A stretch of DNA of 64,000 bases from Nonomuraea soli (GCF_013761175.1 NZ_JACDUR010000006.1:124001-188000), one strand, 5' to 3'. Counted from the stretch's first letter, positions 1-8,990 are shown. Numbers and translations: made by a program. Notes: a model not told the origin generated them from the sequence alone.

Positions 1-1017
1 TTCTCGCAGGTCGTCGCCAGGCTCAGCTTCGTGGCCCTGCCGGTGGCCATCGCCCTGCTGCTGACCGCCCTGCTCTACCCCCTCACCAGCTGGCTGCGCG
101 GCATGGGCCTGCGGCCCATCTACGCCACCTGGCTGACCATGCTGGTCGCGCTCGCGGTGATCGGCGGCACCGGCTGGCTGGTCGGGGCTCGCGCCAGCGA
201 CGAGTTCCCGCGTCTGGCCGAGCAGGTCAGCAAGACGGTCGAGAACGTGCGCGGCTGGCTCAAGACGGGGCCGCTGCACCTGCAGGAGACGCAGATCACC
301 GAGTGGTTCCAGACACTCGTCACCGAGCTCAACAACCAGGGCCAGGCGATCGCCGGCACGGCCCTGGCGGCCGGCCAGGTCGCCATCGAGGTGCTGGCCT
401 CGATCGTGCTGCTGCTGTTCGTCACCTTCTTCCTGCTCAAGGACGGCGACCGCATCTGGTCGTGGTTCCTCAAGGCCTTCGGCGGCATGGCGCCGCGCGT
501 CGACCGGGCGGGCAAGGTCGCCTGGGTGACGATCTCCCACTACGTGCAGGGCACGGTCGTCGTCTCGGCCGTGCACGGCTTCGTCATGGGCGTCGTCCTG
601 GCGGGCCTCGGCGTGCCGCTGTGGGCGCCGCTGGCGGTGCTGATCTTCCTGTCCAGCTTCATCCCCATCGTCGGCATCTTCTTCGCCGGCACCGTGGCCA
701 CGCTGGTCACGCTGGGCTCCACCGAGCCGTGGAAGGCGCTGGTCTTCCTGATCATCCTGATCGTCGAGCAGCAGCTGGAGAACCACGTGCTCCAGCCCCT
801 GATCGTCGGCAGGGCGCTCAACTTCCATCCGCTGGCCATCATCCTCGTGCTGGCCGTCGGCGGCATCCTGGCGGGCATCGCCGGCGCCGCCGTGGCCGTC
901 CCCATCGCCGCGGTGATCTATCGGGCACTTCCCGAGCTGAGGCACGAACCACCCGCTCTGCCACCACCTCCGGAGGTAGCGGCAACCCCCGAGAAGGAGG
1001 CCGCGCCGGAGGAGTAA
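1..1017 (+). CDS. AI-2E (PerM) family membrane transporter, 5' truncated by window
   Basis: The reading frame is open from the first base, so the N-terminus lies outside the window. The 338 visible residues contain about seven hydrophobic segments. The C-terminal half holds the family hallmark: a segment FLSSFIPIVGIFF followed by EQQLENHVLQPLIVGRALN before the last two helices. The family exports small molecules or acts as an antiporter; the substrate cannot be told from sequence. The tail is rich in Pro and Glu and presumably cytoplasmic. The next gene starts only 11 bases after the stop, so the two are probably co-transcribed. Confidence 0.85.
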   Translation, partial: FSQVVARLSFVALPVAIALLLTALLYPLTSWLRGMGLRPIYATWLTMLVALAVIGGTGWLVGARASDEFPRLAEQVSKTVENVRGWLKTGPLHLQETQITEWFQTLVTELNNQGQAIAGTALAAGQVAIEVLASIVLLLFVTFFLLKDGDRIWSWFLKAFGGMAPRVDRAGKVAWVTISHYVQGTVVVSAVHGFVMGVVLAGLGVPLWAPLAVLIFLSSFIPIVGIFFAGTVATLVTLGSTEPWKALVFLIILIVEQQLENHVLQPLIVGRALNFHPLAIILVLAVGGILAGIAGAAVAVPIAAVIYRALPELRHEPPALPPPPEVAATPEKEAAPEE

Positions 1018-1028
1018 CCTCGTCCGTC

Positions 1029-1574
1029 GTGACCCGCTCTTCCCTCACCACCCCGCCGCCGGACGCCGAGGCCCCCAAGCCGCTCCTGACGGAGCCGACC
1101 GCGCTCGGCTCCCACTACAGCAGGTGCTTCGGCTGCGGCACCGACCACCCGACCGGGCTGCACCTCAACGCCCGCACCACCGACGGCTCCAGCGTGGAGG
1201 CCGAGTTCGTGGTCGGCGAGGCCCACCAGGGCGCGCCAGGACTGGCCCACGGCGGCGTGCTGGCGGCGGCGATGGACGAGGTCATCGGCATGTCGATCTG
1301 GCTCTTCCAGCGTCCCTACGTCACCGGCCGCCTCGAGACCGACTTCAGGACGCCGGTCCCCGTCGGGACGACACTCCACTTGCGCGCCTGGTGCACCGGA
1401 ATCTCCGGCAGAAAGGCGTACCTTGAGGCTGAGGGGCGCATCGGCGGCCCCGACGGCCCGGTCGCCGTCAGCGCGGCGGCGTTGTTCATCGAAGTGCGGA
1501 TGGACCACTTCGCCAAACACGGCGACGTGGCCGCCATCGCCGCCGAGCACCACGACTTCGAGGTGAATCCGTGA
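1029..1574 (+). CDS. PaaI-type hotdog-fold thioesterase
   Basis: A 181-residue protein with a CFGCGTDHPTGLHL segment and the hotdog signature HGGVLAAAMDEVIG, both typical of acyl-CoA thioesterases of the PaaI/YbgC type found beside dut in actinomycetes. It should hydrolyse an acyl-CoA or similar thioester in the cytoplasm; the substrate is unknown. I chose GTG at 1029, preceded by GGAGGAG overlapping the upstream stop; the spacing of 14 bases is long, so the start is not certain. The stop overlaps the dut start by four bases (GTGA), which points to translational coupling. Confidence 0.8.
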   Translation: MTRSSLTTPPPDAEAPKPLLTEPTALGSHYSRCFGCGTDHPTGLHLNARTTDGSSVEAEFVVGEAHQGAPGLAHGGVLAAAMDEVIGMSIWLFQRPYVTGRLETDFRTPVPVGTTLHLRAWCTGISGRKAYLEAEGRIGGPDGPVAVSAAALFIEVRMDHFAKHGDVAAIAAEHHDFEVNP

Positions 1575-2008
1575 GCATTGAGGTGTTGATCCAGCGGCTC
1601 GACCCCGAGCTGCCCCTGCCGTCGTACTCCCACCCGGGCGACGCCGGCGCCGACCTGCACACGGCAGAGGACGTCGAACTGCAGCCGGGCGAGCGCGCCA
1701 TCGTGCGCACGGGCCTGTCGATCGCCCTGCCCGACGGCTACGCGGCCTTCGTGCACCCGCGCTCGGGCCTGGCGGCCAAGCACGGGATCACCGTCGTGAA
1801 CGCCCCCGGCACGATCGACGCGGGCTACCGGGGCGAGATCATGGTCATCCTGCTGAACACCGACGCCAAGGAGCCGGTACGGCTCGGCCGGGGCGACCGC
1901 ATCGCCCAGCTCGTCGTCCAGAAGGTCGAGCGGGTGGTCTTCGCCGAGGTGGAGGCGCTTCCCGGTTCGGCACGCGGTACCGGTGGGCACGGGTCCACAG
2001 GACGCTAG
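1571..2008 (+). CDS. dut: dUTP diphosphatase (dUTPase)
   Basis: Hydrolyses dUTP to dUMP and pyrophosphate, keeping uracil out of DNA and feeding dTMP synthesis. All five trimeric dUTPase motifs are present in order within 145 residues: PGDAGADLH (motif 1), PRSGLAAKHGI (2), NAPGTIDAGYRGEI (3, with the catalytic Asp), RGDRIAQLVV (4) and RGTGGHGSTGR (5, C-terminal arm). Motif 5 has His where Phe usually stacks on the uracil, a substitution seen in actinobacterial enzymes from memory. Length matches the family. It overlaps the preceding thioesterase gene by four bases. Confidence 0.96.
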   Translation: MSIEVLIQRLDPELPLPSYSHPGDAGADLHTAEDVELQPGERAIVRTGLSIALPDGYAAFVHPRSGLAAKHGITVVNAPGTIDAGYRGEIMVILLNTDAKEPVRLGRGDRIAQLVVQKVERVVFAEVEALPGSARGTGGHGSTGR

Positions 2009-2025
2009 TGAGGGAGTGAACGACA

Positions 2026-2661
2026 GTGTTCCGACGCCGCAGGCGGGAGCAGACGCAAGAGGCCTCGGCCGAGGCCGCCGAGATGCGCGCATCGGGTCCA
2101 TGGGACTCCGACGAGCCGCATCCGGCCACCGAGCGCATCGACCTGGGAGGGCTGCGAGTACCGCCGTCCAGCGACTTCGAGCTGCGCCTGGCCGTCATGG
2201 GCGACCAGCTGGTCGGCGTCATCGCCATCCAGGGCGACAGCTCGCTGCAGCTGCAGGCGCTGGCCGCGCCCAAGTCGGGCGGGCTGTGGGAGGAGGTCAG
2301 GACCAAGGTCGCCGGTCAGCTGACCTCGGCCGAGCACAGTGACGGCCCGTTCGGCCCCGAGATCGCCGGTCGCGTCCAGTCGGATGGGCAGACCAGGGAC
2401 ACCAGGCACATCGGCGTCGAGGGGCCGCGCTGGCTGCTGATGGCCGTCGTCAGCGGTCCCGCCGCGACCGACGCGAGCCTGGCCGAGCCGTTCGAGGCGT
2501 ATCTGCGCGACGTCGTCGTGGTCCGCGGCCAGGAGCCGATGGCCAAGGAGGAGACCATCCCGCTGCGCCGTCCCAACGAACGCGCCGCCCAGCAGGCCGA
2601 GGAAGAGGAGCCTGGCCTCGATCCGTTCACCCGAGGTCCGGAAATCAGCGAAATCCGTTGA
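2026..2661 (+). CDS. DUF3710 domain protein
   Basis: A 211-residue protein beginning with a basic stretch (MFRRRRREQ) and an acidic Ala/Glu-rich linker, followed by the DUF3710 core (for example DLGGLRVPP and VEGPRWLLMAVVSG). The same gene follows dut in mycobacteria (Rv2696c region, from memory). No catalytic motif is visible and the function is unknown. GTG at 2026 lies 17 bases after the dut stop with a GGGAGTG element in front, consistent with co-transcription. Confidence 0.85.
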   Translation: MFRRRRREQTQEASAEAAEMRASGPWDSDEPHPATERIDLGGLRVPPSSDFELRLAVMGDQLVGVIAIQGDSSLQLQALAAPKSGGLWEEVRTKVAGQLTSAEHSDGPFGPEIAGRVQSDGQTRDTRHIGVEGPRWLLMAVVSGPAATDASLAEPFEAYLRDVVVVRGQEPMAKEETIPLRRPNERAAQQAEEEEPGLDPFTRGPEISEIR

Positions 2662-2687
2662 CAAAACTTCGCTTAAGCTGAGTCATC

Positions 2688-3080
2688 ATGACGAGTACGG
2701 CAGAGCCTCCGAAACGCGGTCTCCGCGCCTTCTTCAACCGCCTGGCCTCAAGCCAGTCCGAGCTGGAGGCGCAGGAGCTGCGTGAGGACGCAGAGAACAC
2801 CGGGGCGACCCCCATCGTTTCGTGCAGCAACCGCCGGCGCTTCTGCGTCGCCGGTACGCTACGAACGGTGACGCTGCGTCCTCGTGGCGGAGCCCCCGCT
2901 CTGGAAGCTGAGCTCTACGATGGTTCCGACGTCATCGACCTCGTCTGGCTCGGGCGCCGCAAGATCGCGGGCATCGAGCCGGGACGGATCGTGAAAGCGG
3001 AGGGCCTGGTGAGCGTGCAGGACGGCCGCAAGGTGATGTTCAACCCGCGCTACGAACTGCGCCCCGGAGGAGCTACATGA
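2688..3080 (+). CDS. OB-fold nucleic acid-binding domain protein
   Basis: A 130-residue protein: the first 45 residues are helical and charged, the rest is a single OB-fold (VAGTLRTVTLRPRGGAPALEA through VKAEGLVSVQDGRKVMFNPRYEL). Small OB-fold proteins of this type sit in the dut cluster of Actinobacteria; a role in nucleic-acid binding is inferred from the fold only. The ATG at 2688 is preceded by a possible -10/-35 region in the 26-base gap. The stop overlaps the next start by four bases (ATGA). Confidence 0.85.
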   Translation: MTSTAEPPKRGLRAFFNRLASSQSELEAQELREDAENTGATPIVSCSNRRRFCVAGTLRTVTLRPRGGAPALEAELYDGSDVIDLVWLGRRKIAGIEPGRIVKAEGLVSVQDGRKVMFNPRYELRPGGAT

Positions 3081-3802
3081 GCGAAACTCGCGCCGAGGCG
3101 AACGCGCCCGGAGACGAAGAGCGCGTCAGCCCCGCGGCCGAGCCGGAGGCGGTCGAGACCGTCGAGGCCGCCGTCCGCCGCCAGCTGGGCAAGGCCCTGG
3201 GCGGCAAGCGAGGCGTCATCGAGGCCGCCATCCCGACCCTCACCTTCACGCTCGCCTGGCTGATCACCGAGGAACTCAAACTCTCCCTCTACATCAGCGG
3301 CGCGGTCGTGGTGGCGCTCCTGATCGTCCGGGTGCTGCAGCGCTCCACCGTGCAGTTCGTCCTCAACAGCGCCTTCGGCATCGCCATCGCGGCCGTCTTC
3401 GTGGCCAAGAGCGGCAACGCCGCCGACATCGCGCTGCCCGGACTCATCATCAACGCCGCCTACGCGGTCGTGATGTTCATCTCGATCATCACGCGCTGGC
3501 CCGTCATGGGCTTCCTCGTCGGCACCATGGCGGAAGACCCCCTCAGCTGGCGCAAGGACCCCGGCATCGTCAAGCTGTGCACCAAGCTCACCTGGCTGCT
3601 CATGGCGCCCAACCTGGTCCGCCTCGCCGTACAGGTGCCGCTCTACGCGGCGATCAAGATGGGCCTGCTCTCCCAGGAATGGGTCGTCGCCCAGCTCGGG
3701 CTCAAATACGCCATGGGCTGGCCGCTCCAGATCGCCTCCTTCGCCGCGATGGGCTGGGTGCTCGCCCGCGGTCGCACTCCCGTGAGCAGCCCCGCCGCCT
3801 AG
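3077..3802 (+). CDS. DUF3159 integral membrane protein
   Basis: A 241-residue protein with an acidic N-terminal tail of about 45 residues and then some five or six hydrophobic helices (for example LYISGAVVVALLIVRVLQ and AFGIAIAAVFVAKSG). It matches the DUF3159 family that lies between the OB-fold gene and the Trk genes in Actinobacteria (Rv2693c-like, from memory). The conserved FLVGTMAEDPLSWRKDP loop is visible. Function unknown; the position suggests a link to ion or osmotic homeostasis, which is inference. ATGA overlap with the preceding gene. Confidence 0.85.
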   Translation: MSETRAEANAPGDEERVSPAAEPEAVETVEAAVRRQLGKALGGKRGVIEAAIPTLTFTLAWLITEELKLSLYISGAVVVALLIVRVLQRSTVQFVLNSAFGIAIAAVFVAKSGNAADIALPGLIINAAYAVVMFISIITRWPVMGFLVGTMAEDPLSWRKDPGIVKLCTKLTWLLMAPNLVRLAVQVPLYAAIKMGLLSQEWVVAQLGLKYAMGWPLQIASFAAMGWVLARGRTPVSSPAA

Positions 3803-3818
3803 CGGGTACGCTCGCCAC

Positions 3819-5612
3819 GTGCCCGAATCCACCCCTCCCTCCGTCGGCGGACGCTACCGGCTGTCCGAGGAGCTCGGGCGGGGTGGCATGGGCGTGGTCT
3901 GGAGCGCCCACGACGAGGTGCTCGACCGGGCCGTCGCCCTCAAACAGGTCCTGCTGCCCGACTGGGTGGCCGCCAAAGAACGCGAACAGGCCTTCACCCG
4001 CGTCCTGCGCGAAGCCCGCTCCGCGGCCAGGCTGCGCCACCCCGGCGTGATCACCATCCACGACGTGGTGATGCACGAGGGCTCGCCCTGGATCGTCATG
4101 GAGCTGCTGCCCGCGGAATCCCTGCACGAGGTCGTCGACCGGTGGGGGCCGCTCACCGAGGACGTCGCCGTCGAGATCGGGGTCAAGCTCCTCGACGCCC
4201 TCCACGCCGCCCACGCCGTCGGCATCACCCACCGCGACGTGAAACCCGGCAACGTGCTGCTGCTCGACGACGGCGGCGTCGTGCTGACCGACTTCGGCGT
4301 CGCCCACGTCGCCGACTCGCCCACCATTACCGGGACCGGGATGCTGCTGGGCTCTCCCGCCTTCATGGCGCCCGAACGGCTCGAAGGACGCCCCGCCACG
4401 GCCGCGTCCGACCTGTGGGCGCTGGGGGCGACCCTGTACACCGCCGTCGAGGGCGACCCTCCCTACCGCGGGCCCACGCCGGTGGCGGTGCTGGCGTCGA
4501 TCCTGATGTCGGAGCCGCGGCCCATGGAACGTGCCGACCGGCTGCGGGGGGTCATCGCCGGGCTGATGGCCAAGGATCCGGGGGAGCGCATGGACTTCAG
4601 CACCGCCCGTGCGGCGCTGGTGCGGGCCGGGGGGCATCCGGAGGTGACGGGGTCGCGGGCGCTGGCCGACCTCGTACGGCTCGCGGACGAGGCGGAGGCT
4701 CGGGGCGGGCTGGGGACCTCGTCGTCGGGGTGGTTCCGGTCGCCCGCCGTCGACCACTCCACCGCTGGCCGTACCTCGGCGCCGCACCGCACCGGCACCG
4801 GGTGGGAGGCTCGTGGGGCGGACATGCGCCGGGCCCCCGCCGACCAGGCCCCCTCCGACCAGACACCCGACGTCCACGGCCACGGGTCCGGGGTTCACGA
4901 GCGCGGGTCGGGGGTTCACGAGCGCGGGTCGGGGGTTCACGAGCGCGGGTCGGGGGTTCACGAGCGCGGGTCCGGGGTTCACGAGGACCGGCGCCGGCAC
5001 TCCGGCTCCTCGCACCACGACGACGACGCCGGGCCCTTCACCCACCACCTCGGCGCCGATCTCGAGCACGGCGCGCCCGACGGGCTCGCCCCGCGCGACA
5101 CCGGCACGTGGCGGGCGCCGCTGGCGGGCGTCGGCGCCGCGCTCACCCTCGTCGGCCTGGCCGGCTACAGCCTGCCCCGCCTCCTACGGCAGCTGTCCGT
5201 CGACGGCGTCGCCTTCAGCCCCCTCCTGGCCACCGCCGTCATGACCACCGGCCTCACCCTGGTGGCCCTGTGCGTGCGCGGCGACCTGCTGTCGGGCAAC
5301 CGCGTCGCCGAGTGGGCCCTGCGCCTGCTCCCGCTGGTGGCGCTGCAGGCGTCCGTCACCGACTGGCTCGGCGCGCAGCCCACCGCCCCCACCTCCCACA
5401 TCCTGCTGGCCGCCTGGTCGGGCGCGGTGGCGGCGAGGGCGTGGATGATCGCGAAGCCTCCGGCGGCCGCCCTCGGCACGGCCGCCGTGGGCTTCACACT
5501 GGCGGCCATGGCGCAGGCCAACCATCTCAAACCCGAGGTGGTGGCGATCTCGTGGTTCCTGACGGTGCTGTGGATGATCTGGGCCGCCCGCCGTACCTCG
5601 GCCGGGGTCTAG
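3819..5612 (+). CDS. Transmembrane serine/threonine protein kinase
   Basis: A 597-residue Hanks-type kinase. Residues about 10-265 are the catalytic domain with the Gly-rich loop ELGRGGMGVVW, the Lys of VALKQV, catalytic loop HRDVKPGN, the DFG motif and an SPAFMAPERLEG activation segment. Residues 270-420 are a low-complexity linker that includes five tandem GSGVHER-type heptads (about 356-390). The C-terminal third has about six hydrophobic helices instead of the single helix plus PASTA domains of PknB-type kinases, so any sensing is within the membrane or cytoplasm. GTG at 3819 is 16 bases after the DUF3159 stop. The 3' end overlaps the convergent ceoC gene. Confidence 0.92.
   Translation: MPESTPPSVGGRYRLSEELGRGGMGVVWSAHDEVLDRAVALKQVLLPDWVAAKEREQAFTRVLREARSAARLRHPGVITIHDVVMHEGSPWIVMELLPAESLHEVVDRWGPLTEDVAVEIGVKLLDALHAAHAVGITHRDVKPGNVLLLDDGGVVLTDFGVAHVADSPTITGTGMLLGSPAFMAPERLEGRPATAASDLWALGATLYTAVEGDPPYRGPTPVAVLASILMSEPRPMERADRLRGVIAGLMAKDPGERMDFSTARAALVRAGGHPEVTGSRALADLVRLADEAEARGGLGTSSSGWFRSPAVDHSTAGRTSAPHRTGTGWEARGADMRRAPADQAPSDQTPDVHGHGSGVHERGSGVHERGSGVHERGSGVHERGSGVHEDRRRHSGSSHHDDDAGPFTHHLGADLEHGAPDGLAPRDTGTWRAPLAGVGAALTLVGLAGYSLPRLLRQLSVDGVAFSPLLATAVMTTGLTLVALCVRGDLLSGNRVAEWALRLLPLVALQASVTDWLGAQPTAPTSHILLAAWSGAVAARAWMIAKPPAAALGTAAVGFTLAAMAQANHLKPEVVAISWFLTVLWMIWAARRTSAGV
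4884..4988 (+). repeat. 21-bp in-frame tandem repeat in the kinase linker (5 units)
   Basis: Five nearly identical 21-base units (GGGTCSGGGGTTCACGAGCG-like) encode GSGVHER four times and GSGVHED once. Because the period is a multiple of three, copy-number change would lengthen or shorten the linker without breaking the frame. Confidence 0.9.
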
Positions 5613-6268
5613 TGGGGGGCGAGCAGCTGCCCGAGCTCCTCCTCGACCTCCTGTGAGGCGACGAACAGCAGCTCGTCGCCGGCCTCCAGGGGATCGTCGG
5701 CCGACGGCACGAGCACGCGTCCCTCGCGCAGGATCGCCACGAGGGCGGAGTCGGTCGGCCACGGCACCGACCCGGCGCGCTGGCCGACGACGGGGGCGTC
5801 CTCGGGCAGGGTGAGCTCGACGAGGTTGGCCTGACCCTGGCGGAAGGTCATCAGCCGCACCAGGTCGCCGACGGAGACGGCCTCCTCGACGAGGGCGCTG
5901 AGCAGGCGCGGCGTCGACACGGCGACGTCGACCCCCCATGATTCGTTGAACAGCCACTCGTTCGACGGGTGGTTGATGCGCGCCACCACGCGCGGCACGC
6001 CGTACTCGGTCTTGGCCAGCAGTGACACGACGAGGTTGACCTTGTCGTCGCCGGAGGAGGCGACGACGACATGGCACGACGACAGCCCGGCCTCGTCGAG
6101 CGAGGAGATCTCGCACGCGTCGGCGAGCAGCCATTCGGCGCGCGGCACCGTGTCGATCTTGATGGCCTTGGGGTCGATGTCGATGAGCAGGACCTCGTGG
6201 CCGTTCTCCAGGAGTTCGGCGGCGATGGAGCGGCCGACGGCCCCCGCACCGGCGATCGCGACGCGCAT
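5609..6268 (-). CDS. ceoC: TrkA-type K+ uptake regulatory protein (CeoC-like)
   Basis: A 219-residue RCK protein. The N-terminal Rossmann domain starts MRVAIAGAGAVGRSIAAELL (GxGxxG plus an acidic residue ending beta-2 in IDIDP), for NAD(H) binding; the C-terminal RCK-C (TrkA-C) domain runs from about residue 140 (NLVELTLPEDAPVVGQR). It should gate a Trk/Ktr K+ channel on the cytoplasmic side. I chose the ATG at 6268, which shares one base with the stop of the upstream ceoB gene (TGATG), as in the mycobacterial ceoBC pair. A longer upstream frame exists but reads through ceoB out of frame. Convergent overlap of four bases with the kinase gene. Confidence 0.92.
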   Translation of the reverse strand: MRVAIAGAGAVGRSIAAELLENGHEVLLIDIDPKAIKIDTVPRAEWLLADACEISSLDEAGLSSCHVVVASSGDDKVNLVVSLLAKTEYGVPRVVARINHPSNEWLFNESWGVDVAVSTPRLLSALVEEAVSVGDLVRLMTFRQGQANLVELTLPEDAPVVGQRAGSVPWPTDSALVAILREGRVLVPSADDPLEAGDELLFVASQEVEEELGQLLAPH

Positions 6269-6933
6269 CAGTGACTCTCCTCGGGTACGGCGGCAAGCAC
6301 CTTGTTGATCCGGTCCATGTCGTTCTCGTCGGCGATCACGTGCAGGACGTCGCCCTCCTGGACCACGGTGTCGCTCTTGGTGACCAGCGCCTCGCCCATG
6401 CGGTTGAGGAAGGCCACGCGGGCGCCTGCCGCCTCCTCCACGTCGGTCACCTTCGTCCCGATCCAGGCCGGGTTGATCGCGACCTCGGCGAGCAGGACCT
6501 GGCCGGTCGGGTCGCGCCAGAGCGGCTCGGCGCCCTCGGGCAGGATGCGGCGCAGGATCTGGTCGGCGGTCCAGCGCACGGTGGCCACCGTGGGGATGCC
6601 CAGGCGCTGGTAGACCTCGGCGCGGCGGGGGTCGTAGATGCGCGCCACGACATTGTCGACGCCGAACGTCTCGCGCGCGACACGCGCGGAGATGATGTTG
6701 GAGTTGTCGCCGCTGCTCACCGCCACGTAGGCGGCGGCCGACTCGATGCCGGCCTCCTGCAGCACCTGGCGGTCGAAGCCGATGCCGGTGACCCTGCGTC
6801 CGCGGAAACCCGCGCGCAGGCGGCGAAAGGCCTGAGGATCCCGATCGATGATCGCGACCGAGTGGCCGTTGTCCTCGAGGATGTGGGCGATGGTCGACCC
6901 GACGCGCCCGCATCCCATAATCACGACGTGCAT
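6268..6933 (-). CDS. ceoB: TrkA-type K+ uptake regulatory protein (CeoB-like)
   Basis: A 221-residue RCK protein paralogous to its neighbour: MHVVIMGCGRVGSTIAHILEDNG is the NAD-binding Rossmann start and residues about 140-221 form the TrkA-C domain (LLAEVAINPAWIGTKVTDVEE). I prefer the ATG at 6933 (TTGGGGATCAT before it) over the more upstream GTG at 6960. The gene is first in a two-gene operon with ceoC and is transcribed away from the APC permease at 6984, leaving only 50 bases between the two start codons. No Trk channel subunit is present in the window. Confidence 0.92.
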   Translation of the reverse strand: MHVVIMGCGRVGSTIAHILEDNGHSVAIIDRDPQAFRRLRAGFRGRRVTGIGFDRQVLQEAGIESAAAYVAVSSGDNSNIISARVARETFGVDNVVARIYDPRRAEVYQRLGIPTVATVRWTADQILRRILPEGAEPLWRDPTGQVLLAEVAINPAWIGTKVTDVEEAAGARVAFLNRMGEALVTKSDTVVQEGDVLHVIADENDMDRINKVLAAVPEESH

Positions 6934-6966
6934 ATGATCCCCAACCGGGTTGCCTCTCACTCAGCG

Positions 6967-6984
6967 TAATAGCATCTGGTTACG
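6967..6984 (+). promoter_or_regulatory. Putative leaderless promoter of the APC permease
   Basis: A TAGCAT -10 element (6970-6975) ends eight bases before the GTG at 6984, so transcription would begin at or next to the start codon. No Shine-Dalgarno sequence precedes the GTG. Inference from spacing only. Confidence 0.4.
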
Positions 6985-8981
6985 TGGCGAAGGTAACCGA
7001 CCTTGTGAAGCGCGTGCTCGTCGGGCGCGCCCTCCGGAGTGGGCAGCTTCACGAGCAGCTGCTCCCCAAACGTATCGCGTTGCCCGTCTTCGCCAGTGAC
7101 GCCCTCTCCTCCGTGGCGTACGCGCCGCAGGAGATCCTGGTCATCCTGTCGCTGGCGGGCGTCTCGTTCTACCACTACAGCCCGTGGGTCGCGATGGCCG
7201 TCGTCGTGGTCATGCTGACCGTGGTGGCCTCCTACCGGCAGAACGTGCACGCCTACCCCAGCGGCGGCGGCGACTACGAGGTGGCCACCGTCAACCTCGG
7301 GCGCAACGCCGGGCTCACCGTGGCCAGCGCGCTGATGGTCGACTACGTGCTGACCGTCGCGGTGTCGGTCGCCAACGGCGTCGACTACGTGGGCGCGACC
7401 ATCCCGTACGTCGCCCAGCACAAGCCGACCGTCGCCATCGTGATCGTCGTCCTGCTCACCGTGGTCAACCTGCGCGGCATCCGCGAGTCCGGCGTCGCCT
7501 TCGCCGTCCCCACCTACGCCTTCATGATCGCGGTGCTCGGCATGGTCGGCTGGGGCGCCTTCAAGTACCTCGCGCTCGGCGAGGAGCTGCGCGCGCCGAC
7601 CGCCGACTACGAGATCATCGCCGAGCAGACGAACCTGACCTCGTTCGCCGCCGCCTTCCTCATCCTGCGCGCCTTCTCCTCCGGCTGTGCGGCGCTGACC
7701 GGTGTCGAGGCGATCAGCAACGGCGTGCCCGCCTTCCGCAAGCCCAAATCGAGGAACGCCGCCACCACGCTGCTCATGATGGGCCTGGTCTCGGTCACCA
7801 TGTTCGGCGGCATCATCTCGCTCGGCCTGGTGTCGGGGGTGAAGGTCTCCGAGCATCCGGCGCAGGACGTCCTGATCGACGGGCAGCTGGCCGGGCCCGG
7901 CTACTACCAGCAGCCGATCATCTCCCAGGTGGCCGACGCCGTCTTCGGCGGCGGCTCCCTGCTGTTCGTGATCATCTCCGTTGTGACGGCGCTCATCCTG
8001 TTCCTGGCCGCCAACACCGCCTTCAACGGCTTCCCGGTGCTCGGCTCGATCCTGGCGCAGGACCGGTTCCTGCCGCGCCAGCTCCACACCCGCGGCGACC
8101 GGCTGGCCTTCTCCAACGGCATCGGCATCCTGGCCGCCGCGGCCTGCCTGCTGTTGTGGGGCTTCCAGGCCGACGTGTCGAAGCTGCTGAACCTGTACAT
8201 CGTGGGCGTGTTCGTGTCGTTCACCCTCAGCCAGACCGGCATGGTCCTGCACTGGACACGCCACCTGAAGACCGAGACCGATCCGCGCGTGCGCTTCCAG
8301 ATGCAGCGCTCGCGGGTGATCAACGCCTTCGGCGCCGTCATGACCGGCGTGGTGCTGGTCGTCGTGCTGCTCACCAAGTTCATGGTCGGCGCCTGGATCG
8401 TCTGCCTGGCGATGCCGGTGCTCTTCCTGATGATGAAGGGCATCAGGCGCCACTACGACAACGTGGCCAAGGAACTGCAGCTCGACGACGACTACGACCC
8501 GGCCATGCTGCCCTCGCGCACCCACGCCATCGTGCTCGTCTCGAAGGTCCACAAGCCCACCATGCGCGCCCTGGCCTACGCCCGCGCCGCCCGGCCCTCG
8601 GTGCTGGAGGCCGTCACCGTCAACTCCGAGGGCACCAACGAGCTGAGCGCCGAATGGGACAGGCTGGGGATCCCGGTGCCGCTCAAGACGCTCGACTCGC
8701 CGTACCGCGAGATCACCCAGCCGATCCTCGACTACGTCAAGAACCTGCGCAAACGTTCGCCCCGCGACGTGGTGGCCGTGTACATCCCCGAATACGTGGT
8801 CGGCCACTGGTGGGAGCACCTGCTCCACAACCAGAGCGCCCTGCGCCTGAAGGCCCGCCTGCTGTTCAAGCCGGGCGTCATGGTCATCAGCGTGCCGTGG
8901 CAGCTGCACTCCTCCGACCGCCTGCGCGGACGCCGCGAGCCCTTCGCCCCCGGGGCCGTACGGCGTGCTCCCAAGCCCTAA
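6984..8981 (+). CDS. APC-family permease with C-terminal cytoplasmic domain
   Basis: A 665-residue transporter. About 12 hydrophobic helices fill residues 30-490; the signature FASDALSSVAYAPQEIL is the TM1 break region of APC transporters and the block AFSSGCAALTGVEAISNGVPAFRKP is typical of the KUP-like/YfbS branch found next to ceoBC in Actinobacteria. The C-terminal 170 residues are soluble and resemble a universal-stress-like fold (HAIVLVSKVHKPTMRALAYARA). Substrate may be amino acids or K+; sequence alone does not decide, although the adjacent K+ regulators make K+ worth considering. Confidence 0.85.
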   Translation: MAKVTDLVKRVLVGRALRSGQLHEQLLPKRIALPVFASDALSSVAYAPQEILVILSLAGVSFYHYSPWVAMAVVVVMLTVVASYRQNVHAYPSGGGDYEVATVNLGRNAGLTVASALMVDYVLTVAVSVANGVDYVGATIPYVAQHKPTVAIVIVVLLTVVNLRGIRESGVAFAVPTYAFMIAVLGMVGWGAFKYLALGEELRAPTADYEIIAEQTNLTSFAAAFLILRAFSSGCAALTGVEAISNGVPAFRKPKSRNAATTLLMMGLVSVTMFGGIISLGLVSGVKVSEHPAQDVLIDGQLAGPGYYQQPIISQVADAVFGGGSLLFVIISVVTALILFLAANTAFNGFPVLGSILAQDRFLPRQLHTRGDRLAFSNGIGILAAAACLLLWGFQADVSKLLNLYIVGVFVSFTLSQTGMVLHWTRHLKTETDPRVRFQMQRSRVINAFGAVMTGVVLVVVLLTKFMVGAWIVCLAMPVLFLMMKGIRRHYDNVAKELQLDDDYDPAMLPSRTHAIVLVSKVHKPTMRALAYARAARPSVLEAVTVNSEGTNELSAEWDRLGIPVPLKTLDSPYREITQPILDYVKNLRKRSPRDVVAVYIPEYVVGHWWEHLLHNQSALRLKARLLFKPGVMVISVPWQLHSSDRLRGRREPFAPGAVRRAPKP

Positions 8982-8990
8982 GCTGGAACG

